In this document: one piece after another, positions 10,249 to 18,675 of the stretch
Layout of the letters: each line of letters starts with the position of its first letter
Numbering within the stretch: the stretch's first letter is position 1
Origin: Amphimedon queenslandica
Taxonomy: Eukaryota; Porifera; Demospongiae; Haplosclerida; Niphatidae
DNA: 28,462 bases
Reading direction: 5' to 3'
Assembly: GCF_000090795.2 (NCBI RefSeq)
Contig: NW_003546242.1
Coordinates: forward strand, 965,276 to 993,737
Program-made: the position numbers and the translations under genes
The notes under the pieces: generated by a model
What the model was told of the DNA's origin: nothing
The model's input: the letters and a program-made list of their open reading frames with translations, nothing else
Database searches by the model: none

Positions 10249-10287
10249 CAGGCAGTTTCCTATTCTATTCCGTGTACAGTATCTATG
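10249..10287 (-). repeat. Right terminal inverted repeat of the P-type element
   Basis: Read in reverse it starts CATAGATACTGTACACGGAA and ends ACTGCCTG, like the left end. The duplication GCTAAAC follows at 10288-10294. Confidence 0.85.
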
Positions 10288-10426
10288 GCTAAACATGCAA
10301 ACGATGTTGTTTGGCCACGCTTACAGTCTGAACCCCTCGGGGAATCAAGGAAATCAAAGGATCTTTGGTGGCCACACCTACCAGCAAAAACCGGGGGCAT
10401 GTCAAGAAAATCAAAGGAGTGGGCGT

Positions 10427-10534
10427 GCTAAACACTGCATCCATTGCTAAACACTGCATCGACTGCTAAACACTATATCCACTGCTAAAACACTGCATCC
10501 ATTGCTAAACACTTCATCCACTGCTAAAGCCACT
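10427..10534. repeat. 20-bp tandem array, about 5.5 units
   Basis: The unit is GCTAAACACTGCATCCATT with small changes (CATCGACT, TATATCCACT, CTTCATCCACT). The units contain GCTAAAC, the same heptamer that flanks the P-type element. CTGCATCCATTGCTAAAC also lies just left of that element (5512-5529). Confidence 0.85.
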
Positions 10535-11092
10535 CCAATGAAAGGGTATCTTCCTCTTTCTGAATCTTGACTTAGGAAAGCATAAGTAACAAACAGTTAT
10601 TAGGGTGGGGCTGAGGCTGCTGCATGCATGCTGTGTGGGGCTCTACATGCAAGGCATAATGGATGAAATATTAAATTAGCATTCTCTTGGTCATGGTGTT
10701 CATTTGTGCTGTTATTTCTTGCAAAAATGTATCATCAAACCCTGCCTGTTATGATTTGAAGTAGCATAGAATACCAAACAAGTTACTTGACTATCTGAAA
10801 TGTCATTTGAAATTAGTAACTGAAGTAAATATCAAATCAAACAATTCAGAATTTGAAGTGAATGCATGAGTCAGCTACCGAAGCAGCGAAAGTCACCACT
10901 TCATAGGACACCTTGCCATGCCTGAAGCCACCCTGGCAGACATGATATGTGTGCCATTATTACTCAAAATCAGGCTATGCTAAAGCTCCTATTGATGCAA
11001 CGATCATACAAGGTAAATAGTGCTTAAACCTGAAATATCAGCAATCCAGGGATTTTGTGTAGAGGATTATATTATTATAATGACGCAATCAA
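10535..11092. other. No gene seen
   Basis: This spacer has no recognisable frame. It includes a GCTGCATGCATGCTG-like palindromic stretch near 10618-10632. Confidence 0.4.
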
Positions 11093-11405
11093 ATTTTATA
11101 AATAAAAAACATTAAAAATGGAAAAGTAGTAGGATTAAATTGTAAAAAAGTAAAGAAACAAGTGGGTACTTGCAATCTCTTGATGTAAGAAATCATACAC
11201 CACAACATGAAGATTATTACCAAAAGCATTTACTACATTGTAATTATCCACACAGGCTACTACACGATAACTATGTGGAAGCCATGTCTTTCATGCAGTG
11301 GTGTAGGATTTGTTACATCACTAGTTTGCAAGTACCCTCTTGTTTCTTTAATTTTTTACAATTTAATCCTATACTTTTCTTTTTTTAATGTTTTTTATTT
11401 ACTTG
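11093..11405. repeat. Fold-back repeat, arms of about 105 bp
   Basis: The left arm (about 11093-11197) and right arm (about 11303-11405) are imperfect reverse complements. Examples are GGAAAAGTAGTAGGATTAAA against its inverse at 11380-11360, and ACTTGCAATCTCTTGATGTA against TTGTTACATCACTAGTTTGC. A unique centre of about 105 bp separates them. The right arm is the start of repeat copy A, and the left arm matches the last 70 bases of the window (copy D) in direct orientation. It may be a palindromic insertion junction or a short fold-back element. Confidence 0.7.
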
Positions 11406-11944
11406 TTTCTATTCTTTTTTTTAAATTAATAAATTACATTCTGTTTTCAGTGTTTTGATTATGTGGTTAGGTTAATTATATTCATGCTAATCACATGCGC
11501 ATAAATTAAAATGGCATCAAACCACAAACCCACGCGGTGCTCCAGCTGGAATTTGTTTTCCATTGTTCTCTGTCTTTGCTTCTTTTTGAAGCCACGTGTT
11601 CAGTCCTTGACTCAAGCACAAAGGAATGATGTAAAAGCCAACTCTAGCAGTTCCCTGGCTTAAAAGATATCCGTGTTGATAGAGGATTAAAGAAGAAGAA
11701 AAAGTCTGAAAAATTTTGTAGAAAATTGAATTTGGGCCTATTCTCCAGAAATGCTCCTACATTACAGTCCACCTTAAAGGTATTAGGAGAATCGCTCAGT
11801 GAAGGAGAGCTCATCTAAGCCATTTATAAGGCTGTACAACGTAAGATAAAAGAGTTATAAGTTTGAAAATCATAAAAACGGCCACCATCTTAAAAAATCA
11901 ACCTTGATCCTACATGTAGGCTACCGCCTATATAATACTGGATT
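11331..11944 (+). repeat. 0.6-kb repeat family, copy A
   Basis: It is matched almost end to end by the reverse complement of 27861-28462 (copy D), and partly by 25206-25545 and 25743-26057. Similarity to D stops at GGCTACCGCCTATATAATAC. It contains ATGGCATCAAACCACAAACC at about 11510 and an open stretch with KKKSEKFCRKLNLGLF and GESLSEGELI before a TAA (about 11695-11818). An ISL2EU-like transposase begins about 100 bp downstream, so this could be that element's 5' end or an independent insertion. Confidence 0.75.
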
Positions 11945-12050
11945 TCAGTCATACTCTCATCTGATGATATGCTTTATCTAAGAAATGCTGTCCATCATTT
12001 GAATTACCATGCTGGTTTAGAAGAAACATCAGAAGAAAAAATCACAACAT

Positions 12051-12800
12051 GGTCTTTCCCCATTTAATGAATTCTTTTTGACTCTCTGCAGACTAAGGTG
12101 TGCTTTATTAGAGCAAGATTTAGCATTCCGCTTTAAGATTTCTCAATCTTTAGTGTCTCGCATCCTTAAAACATGGATAAATTTTCTCTACCATAAGTGA
12201 AACAAATACCCATGTGGCCTTCAGAGAACAAGTGCAACAGACATTGCCTGCTCAATTCAAACAGTTGTATTCCAATAACCGTGTCATTGTTGATGCAAAT
12301 GAAGATCCTAATTCAAAGACCAAGCAACCCTGCTAACAACAACTGACATTCTGTACATACAAAAACCATAATACAGCAAAGGTTCTGGCTGGTATTACCC
12401 CATCAGGAGCTTTTTTATTTCTTGTATGTTTGGACCGTCTCTACTAGACAGGCAATTATTTATTGAGTAAGGATTATTAAAGAAATTAGAACATGAAGAT
12501 GGTATAAAGGCAGTCAAGAGGTTCAACATTTCAGAACTTTTTGCAGAGTAATTCTTAATGTTCCACAAAAAATGATGAGCAACTAATTGAAAAGGAATTA
12601 ATACAAACAAGGAGAATAGCATCACTGAAAACACACATAGAAAGAGCGTTTAGAGGAACGAAAGATTTCTACATGATATACCTCATAATATGGCTGGAGT
12701 ATCAATTGAAATATTCTATACATGTGCTATTTTAACAAACTTCCAAAAACCACTTGTGAAAGATAAACTTATCTATTCACAAGGGAAAATTAACCAAATG
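12051..12800 (+). pseudogene. ISL2EU/Harbinger-like DDE_Tnp_4 transposase, decayed
   Basis: A clean frame from 12051 to 12200 gives a helix-turn-helix region LLEQDLAFRFKISQSLVSRI followed by KTWINFLYHK. This closely resembles the HTH_Tnp_4 domain placed before DDE_Tnp_4 catalytic domains. After a stop, other frames give MWPSREQVQQTLPAQFKQLY, VIVDANEDPN (first catalytic Asp region), YKNHNTAKVLAGITPSGAF, then TRRIASLKTHIERAFRGTKD and IPHNMAGVSIEIFYTCAILT up to about 12790. The order is that of the family, but several stops and shifts break it, and the middle of the catalytic domain (12430-12560) is poorly preserved. The gene converges on the YqaJ-like gene at 12895-13590. No intact protein can come from this copy. 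Confidence 0.8.
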
Positions 12801-12894
12801 TATTATTTTTGAAACTAGTTATACTAATTTATGGTTCATTGTCATCCCTTGAAAAAGGCTGACTGTCATACTAAATAACGTTTATGGTATCCTC

Positions 12895-13590
12895 TCACCA
12901 TTCATGCTCTTTGTTGTCCAAACAATAAAGTCACACCACCGTAGCTGAATTATTGCCTTTGCTCCTTGGATCTGGAAGTAATAAAAATGGCTTCTCTTCA
13001 GATAAATTTCTTCATGTGTTGTCTCGCAAAAGAAAGAGTTCATTTTGAGGCAAGCTTCCTGAACAATCGTATTGCGGCATGAATAGGGGAATTTAATTTC
13101 AATTAAGCCACATGACCATTGCTGTCATATGCCATACCATCAGGAGAAGCAGCCAGGAATCTATTTTCTATTGAAATGAAAATGTCACATTTCTGTAGAT
13201 TTTGATCTTGAGCTAAGGAGCTTGCTTTGTACCCATCAAATGAAATACCTCATGCAGCTGACCCCAAAGTATGGCGTTATTGCTATTTTTTGAACTATTA
13301 CCTCCCTATACTACTGAATTGACTAGTTTTTATGATTTACCCTTTGCAAAACTTAAAATTAGAAAATGTCATTCTGCATTGACGTTCATAATGCCATCTT
13401 GGTTGGAGATGTTGCTCTCTGGTACATTCCTCTACAGCAGTTGCATCTTTTAATGATACGGTGAGCGCATTTACGAATGACATGCCATATTCATACAGAC
13501 AATGGAGTGAAATCAGTTGTGGTTTGTTCATTACTACTGTCTGTATTCTCATTTGAATAGATCGAGGAACAAGTGGTAAATGAATCAAAG
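12895..13590 (-). pseudogene. YqaJ-type exonuclease, decayed
   Basis: Read on the minus strand, the start has HYERQCRMTFSNFKF (about 13400-13345), the family's entry motif (normally R-x-G/R-R-x-T-A-S-x-F). Then come FLAASPDGMAYD (SPDG at 13136-13147), GLIEIKFPYSCRN (EIK at 13092-13100) and LKRSHFYYFQIQGAKAIIQL followed by WCDFIVWT (about 12985-12915). SPDG, E-x-K and Q-I-Q-G are the usual active-site and structural motifs of YqaJ/lambda-exonuclease-like nucleases. Frames change between the motifs, so it is a pseudogene. From memory, ISL2EU-type elements carry such a nuclease beside their transposase, which fits the convergent neighbour. The gypsy LTR begins 300 bp upstream. Confidence 0.8.
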
Positions 13591-13887
13591 GATTACTAGG
13601 TACTACTGGCCCAGGAATTACATGTCACAATGCAACTACTTCCATTAAATCATGACGTTAATGGTACAGACCAGTGATATTGTGTGAGGTGGTTCTTTGA
13701 TATTCTGAGGTGCGAGGGTCACATTTTGTTTATATCTCATGCTTTACCTTGCCATTCTCATTTTTATCTAATTTAATATGATTCATTTTGCTACTTTCTA
13801 TGGATTATCTTTTTCGAGATGGTTGGTGCCAGGTTTGAAGGAAAGACGTGCAAGAAGAACATTGTACATTGCAAGACTTCCAACAGC
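13591..13887 (-). other. Probable upstream part of the YqaJ-like gene
   Basis: Open minus-strand pieces (for example 13880-13800 with SLAMYNVLLARLSFKPGTNH) may be N-terminal sequence of the nuclease gene. I recognise no domain in them. The retrotransposon LTR starts at 13888, so any further upstream sequence has been separated. Confidence 0.3.
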
Positions 13888-14144
13888 TGTAATGATATCT
13901 GCTTGAATGATTGCAAACAAAAACTTACAAAATCAAATTCAGCTTATAGACACATAGATTACAAAAGATCTATATCAAACAAGAACAGAACATTCTAGTT
14001 ACATATATAGAGTATGTTCTAGGCATAACTTGATGCATATAGTAATTGATACATACACAATGACATATAGATGTACATACAGACAAATGAGGAATGTTCT
14101 AGAAATAACTACATAGTAAAGAATATTAATAATGTAATCTTACA
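13888..14144 (-). repeat. 3' LTR of the Ty3/gypsy element
   Basis: On the minus strand it starts TGTAAGATTACATTATTAAT right after the polypurine tract and ends near ATATCATTACA, giving TG...CA ends with short inverted TGTAA/TTACA. The length is 257 bp. With no 5' LTR to compare, the outer end (13888) is inferred from the TTACA terminus. Confidence 0.65.
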
Positions 14145-14226
14145 TCTCCCATTCTCCAGAGGCCGGTTGTCAGCTAATAACTTACCCTATCAGGTGGATG
14201 AGCAGCAGTTCCAGTTCTGGATCTAG

Positions 14227-15459
14227 TCATAATTTGATGGCTTTGCTCTTAAGGTTCTTGGCCAGTTGTTTGATTAGGGGTAGGATTAAGATGAGACCTA
14301 TTTCTCCAAACAGGTCCTGTTTCAGTCTGAACTTTATAAGATCTACGATTCTCATTTCGTGACAAGACTTGACCCTGTGTCCGTTGGTTTCTGGTATCAT
14401 CCCAAATAGGTTAGTCATCAGCTATTGGTGGCAATAGATGAGGTTTATGATGTCCATCAAAATCAGTCTTTTGTTTCAGTTTGTAATTAGCATCACATTC
14501 TTGAACTTTTAAATAATCACAAGTAGGAACCAATTATTCAGTTGTTTTTGAAAGATTTGATTTAATCTGTCATCCCATTAATGATTCTGCTGGACTATGT
14601 TGACACCACAATAACGGTGTTGATTGATAAGTGACAAGAGCCATAAATGAATCTTTTGACATCTCAAACATCTTGACTGTCTGTATGTTCCGTTCGGCCA
14701 ATCCATTGCTCAGAGGAAAATGTGGGCTGCTGGTATTATGTTTGAATCCGTATGACTGAGAGAAATCAGCAAACACCTGAGAACTAAACTGAGGCCCATT
14801 GTCACTGTTTAAATTCTCTGGTATCCCATGACGTAAAAACCACTTCTTTTGTGCTTGAACTACTTGTTTAGTTGCAGTATTTGAGTCGAACTATTTCTGA
14901 AAAATGAGAAAAGTTGTCCACATCCATGAGGTATTGCCTCCCATTGAAGAAGTAGAGATCAGTACCCACCAATTGCCTGGGGTACTCCCGTAACTTTGTT
15001 GGCATTAAAGGTTCAAACTTACGAGTAAAACTTTTTCAACATTCGCCACATCTACCTTACTTCATGTGCAATCTTCTTTGACAAACTAGGCCACCATACT
15101 GCCCACTTAGTTCTTAATTGACACCTTAATTCCTTGGTGACCTGGGTGTATCTTTTCTAGTACATGATTTTGAATACTAGTAGGTACAACAGTACAGCTG
15201 TTGTACAGTAATAGCTCTTTTTCAACTGTAAACATTGCTTTATGTTCCCAGTGTGGTATTAATACAGGATGTAACTTAGACTTCCACCTTGGCAACCCTG
15301 ATTCACAGTACTTCATTATGGTAGAGCAGATGACATCCTCTTTTTGCTCCTTTCTGTACTCATCCAATTTGTCTTTTCCTGCAGGTAAGTTAGCTATGAC
15401 TGCTCCTATCATTTCTTCAGTTTGCATGTCTTCTTGTCCTCTAGTTGTCTTCAGCGGCG
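14227..15459 (-). pseudogene. Integrase region of the Ty3/gypsy polyprotein
   Basis: The frame 15427-15107 carries MKYCESGLPRWKSKL and EKIHPGHQGI, the latter being the zinc-binding HH region. Fragments in other frames lead to FADFSQSYGFKHNTSSPHFP and SNGLAERNIQTVK (14776-14690), which holds the third catalytic residue (Glu) of the DDE core. Near the end, RSYKVQTETGPVWRNRSHLN (about 14355-14290) matches the usual C-terminal tail. Stops and shifts separate the parts. Integrase would insert the reverse-transcribed DNA; this copy is non-functional. Confidence 0.8.
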
Positions 15460-16223
15460 CTCTTGACCAAGGGCGTATCTAAGGGTGGGCCTGGGTGGGC
15501 ATGTGCCAGACCAACTCAGCAAAAGTAAAAAAATTCTTTTGTATATTAGTCCTTTTAAAAGTAACACTCACTTTATTATGCTGTAAGCAATGGGATAAGA
15601 CTAGCATAGCTAATAGCTTTAGTAGTGTAAATATGATGATAACATTGTAGCGACTTCCATAATTCCACTTGGGCATTTAGGCTGCCATTTCAAAAATAAT
15701 AACAACTATTAACCAATCTGTTATTAGACTATTCACTTTATTATTAAAATCCAGTGAAACGTGGCTATAAACCTGCACTGAGTCATTTTCAATGTCTCCC
15801 CAGGGCCAGTACTACTACAAAAGAAAATGTAAGCATTTCGGGGGTACTGAGGGTACTTGAGCACTCCCATTAGCCTGAAGGATCAACATTTCTTTTGTCT
15901 GCTTCTTTAAGCTCTGGTGTCTCATATCACTGCTAAGTGTCTTAAGAAAGTTATTCAATACACTTAACAATCATTTCAGCCTCAATTTCAGCATTTTCCA
16001 GTGCTTTAAGGGGAGTAAGAAGAGCCAGAGTGCCTGAAATTACCATGACTGCGCTTATAATAACTCGAAAAGCCATAACCCATGGAAAAGCTAAGCATGC
16101 ATGGAAAACAATATTTTAGCACAGTAAAAAGGGTGTGGTCAAAATTGTGGCGCACTTTGCATGCCAAATATTTTTCCACAGTGCCAAATGAACTCTCAGC
16201 TTAGATATGCCACTGCTCTTGAC
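15460..16223. other. 8-bp target duplications (CTCTTGAC) around the nested element
   Basis: CTCTTGAC occurs at 15460-15467 and 16216-16223, directly outside the two ends of the nested insertion. An 8-bp perfect duplication is diagnostic of hAT-type insertion and fixes the boundaries. Confidence 0.9.
15468..16215. mobile_element. Non-autonomous hAT-type element nested in the gypsy element
   Basis: The left end is CAAGGGCGTATCTAAG and the right end in reverse is CAGTGGCATATCTAAG, with 8-bp direct duplications outside. The interior (748 bp in all) has no transposase; open frames in it lack domains. GGTGGGCCTGGGTGGGC near the left end resembles the subterminal part of the MITE at 4853. Leaving out the element and one duplication keeps the retrotransposon frame open across the join, which confirms insertion into a coding sequence. 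Confidence 0.9.
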
Positions 16224-17504
16224 AAAGTCACTGTTATATACAAAGTTTTCCCTGGTGTGTTTTTTTTGCACACTGGAATCTTGTTAATAGCAATCGGAAT
16301 CTCAAAATTCTTGGAGATAAGCTGTTGAGCTGTTTGGATCCTAATAATAGAATTAGAGGCTTGTGATCGGTATGTATGAGAAATTGATGCCCAAGAACTT
16401 GTGTAGAAAACTTTGTGCAGACCTAAGAGATCGCCAATGCCTCCTTTTAAATCCGAGCATAACGTTGTTCTGTCTTAGTATGAGATCCAGAAGCAAAAGC
16501 AACTGGTTTCCATTCAGCTGTTGAGTTTGGTCTTTGTAGGAGAAATGCCCCTAGACCATGAGATGAGGCATCTGCAGAGACTTTTGTCTCCCAATTCAAA
16601 TGGTATAAGCTAAGAACTATACTTTTTGTGAGCTCTTCCTTGATTCTGCAAATGCTGTTCCTTGTGATGGGCCCCAAGTCCACAAAATACTTTTTTTAAT
16701 AGATCTCTGAGACATTGAGAAAGAGTTGGGAACTTTGGAGAAAATTTCCACAACAGGTTCACAATCCCCAGGAATCTCCTCACCTCAGTGATACTTTTGG
16801 GTGGCTGCATTTGTTGAATGGCATCTGCTTGACAGGATCTTGGTAAATTCCCTTTTGGTGAAGAATGTGTCCCAGGAAGGTGTTCCTTGAGAATTTGCAT
16901 TTCTGAGGATTCAATGTGACTCGTTTTTGATATCATTCCAGTACTTGCAATAACTTCTTGTTGTGTTCCTGTTGATTTTCTCCATAGATCAACACATCAT
17001 CGATTCAACAAAAACATTCTTGTCGCCCCTCAAACAATTTTATCATTCGTTTCTGGAACAATTTTGGGACACTAGTATTTCCAAACGGGACTTATTGAAG
17101 CAGTATCTACCCATTGGTGTCAAAAATGTTTTCACAAGTCTTGACTCAGGAGCTAATGGAGTTTGCCTCAATCCAGAGTTGGCATCTGACATACCAAATA
17201 CCATAGCCCCTGCCAACCGAGCCAAGTGATCGTCTACCATAGAGAGTGGGTAAACTTCACGACGGACACATTCATTCAAACATCAAAGATCAACACAAAT
17301 GCACATAAACCCATTCTGCTTTGGTACGGCAACCATTCCAGAACAACATGCTGTAGGTTCCTCTACCCAAGAAATTACTCCCAGAGCTTCCCTTATCTGT
17401 AATTCTTCCTTAACTTTATAGCGATACTGAAGGGGTATCTGTCTTTGTGTGTAGATTGCATATGGTTGAGCATTAGGCTTTGCTGGATGACATGTTCTTC
17501 TCAC
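16224..17504 (-). pseudogene. Reverse transcriptase and RNase H of the Ty3/gypsy element
   Basis: From 17504 downward: IREALGVISWVEEPTACCSG with MVAVPKQNGFMCICVDL (RT fingers), then YPLSMVDDHLARLAGAMVFG followed by DANSGLRQTPL, and TPMGRYCFN (palm). The YxDD-equivalent IDDVLIYG lies at 16981-17004. RNase H follows with NPQKCKFS, TEVRRFLGIVNLLWKFSP, and SADASSHGLGAFLLQRP (about 16585-16535). A stop precedes IDDVLIYG and several shifts occur, so no functional enzyme is encoded. RT copies the element RNA into DNA and RNase H removes the RNA strand. Confidence 0.85.
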
Positions 17505-17570
17505 ATTGTGCCTAATCCCTAAAATACTTCTAAGTACTTCTTAATCAAATTAATTTGCTGATCTACCAAA

Positions 17571-18350
17571 TTGACTCAGCATGCCAGCTCCATTGAAGTG
17601 ATTGCTGGAAGTCCCAAAAGAATTGTTTGCAGTCCTTTCACTACAAAGATTGTCTCCGACAAATATTTCTTATATTGTAGTTTTTTTTGGAATTGCCCCA
17701 GAACTTTCAATGAGTGTTTGGCTGGACCATTAACAGATTTTGAAGGACCATGTAAAGTTGGTCATCCTATTAGACGACAGACTACCTCTGAGATTGCTGT
17801 GACCTCAGCCCCTGTATCAACTTCAAACTCTTTATTGACCTCATTTAATAGTATTTGTACTCTCCATCGTTGAGATTGAGAGAATGCTCAGTTATTGCAC
17901 CTAAGAACACTGAATCCATGACAGCATCCTCATTTTCATCATTGACTTTCTTTAAATCAGTTATTCCTTGCATTAGTTTAGTATAACACTGTGAGTTGTA
18001 ATGACCTCTTGTGCCACAACGATGACACTTGACATCCTTAGCTGGATATTGCTCTCCAATCTTGTGTGAGTTTCTGCCATATCGAAAACTTATGTTTCAA
18101 GGGAATCCTTTGTTGTTGCTTTGTATTCCCAAATGAGCCTTTAAAGTTTTGCATTGTCCTCTTTGATGAGCCCTGTGCATGATACTTTGTCTTTCGGACC
18201 TAATTAACTCCTGTTCCCCATTTTAGAGTTCTTTCTGCTGTTCTTTCACTTCTGGTTGTCTAACAGCCCTCTCTGCTTTCTCTAATGTTAACTCTTTCTG
18301 GACCATAATTAAGAAAGGTATATGTTTTGTTTGTGTCTTATTGTTTTTGG
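17571..18350 (-). pseudogene. Gag C-terminus with zinc knuckle, and protease
   Basis: The gag end has MVQKELTLEKAERAVRQPE (about 18310-18250). A CCHC zinc knuckle C-x2-C-x4-H-x4-C (CHRCGTRGHYNSQC) lies at 17986-18027. The aspartic protease follows with EVDTGAEVTAI, the DTGA active site at 17807-17818, and ILLGLPAITSMELAC near its end. Stops interrupt it near 17850 and 17775. The first part of gag is absent, and sequence left of about 18350 becomes simple AT-rich DNA. Confidence 0.8.
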
Positions 18351-18640
18351 TTGTGCTATTATTCATATTATCAATTTCATTATTATTTTTATTTTTATTT
18401 CACACACAGCACTTTAGCACTGCCAAATATTGGAGCTAGAACAAGAAATTTTAAGTTACATTTATGTACCGTATTTCCTTAAAAAAAAGCCCGGGCGTCT
18501 ATTACCAATGATATTTGGACGTTCACATGTACAGCATATGCTGGTTGGAGATAGCCGTATTTCTTTCTAAAACTTTTCAAGGTCTTTTCTAGATAGTTGT
18601 TCTAATCAGGCTCAGCCACCTACAGCATAATACATAATAC
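18351..18640. other. MITE end and spacer at the broken 5' side of the gypsy element
   Basis: 18360-18405 is AT-rich simple sequence. ACCGTATTTCCTTAAAAAAA followed by GCCCGGGCGTCTATTA (about 18468-18503) resembles the end of a widespread invertebrate MITE type (CCGTATTT...GCCCGGGCG). No matching second end was found. I see no LTR. Confidence 0.4.
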
Positions 18641-18649
18641 ATAATACAT

Positions 18650-18675
18650 AAAGCGATACATGTATGTATCGCTTT
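18650..18675. repeat. Perfect 12-bp-stem hairpin
   Basis: AAAGCGATACAT, a 2-base GT spacer, then ATGTATCGCTTT: the two arms are exact reverse complements. It follows a short TACATAA repeat run (about 18628-18649) and directly precedes the open frame at 18664. The T-run after the stem is too short to call a terminator. Confidence 0.8.

Larger units (their letters stand above)
5530..10287. mobile_element. P-superfamily DNA transposon with two convergent genes
   Basis: The ends start CATAGATACTGTACACGG, inverted over 39 bp (5530-5568 and 10249-10287), with 35 of 39 positions identical and all four differences transitions. GCTAAAC flanks both ends directly (5523-5529 and 10288-10294), a 7-bp target duplication. 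Inside are a THAP9/P-type transposase on the minus strand (9770 to 6798) and a second gene on the plus strand (about 5727 to 6772), tail to tail. P elements of Drosophila also begin with CA, duplicate 8 bp and carry only one gene. The 4758-bp length is reasonable for a complete element. Both genes are damaged, so this copy should be inactive. Confidence 0.8.
13888..18350 (-). mobile_element. Ty3/gypsy retrotransposon, 5'-truncated and decayed
   Basis: On the minus strand the order is gag end, zinc knuckle, protease, reverse transcriptase, RNase H, integrase and 3' LTR, the Ty3/gypsy order. A purine-rich tract AGAATGGGAGA stands directly before the LTR start TGTAAGATTAC. No second LTR is present near 18350-18600 and the first part of gag is missing, so the 5' end is lost. 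Stops and frameshifts occur throughout. A 748-bp hAT-type insertion (15468-16215) splits the region between RNase H and integrase. Confidence 0.85.

Noticed and set aside
13883..18413. ACAGC as a 5-bp target duplication of the gypsy element
   Set aside because: ACAGC occurs left of the LTR and again near 18408, but with no 5' LTR a 5-base match within this range is easily chance.
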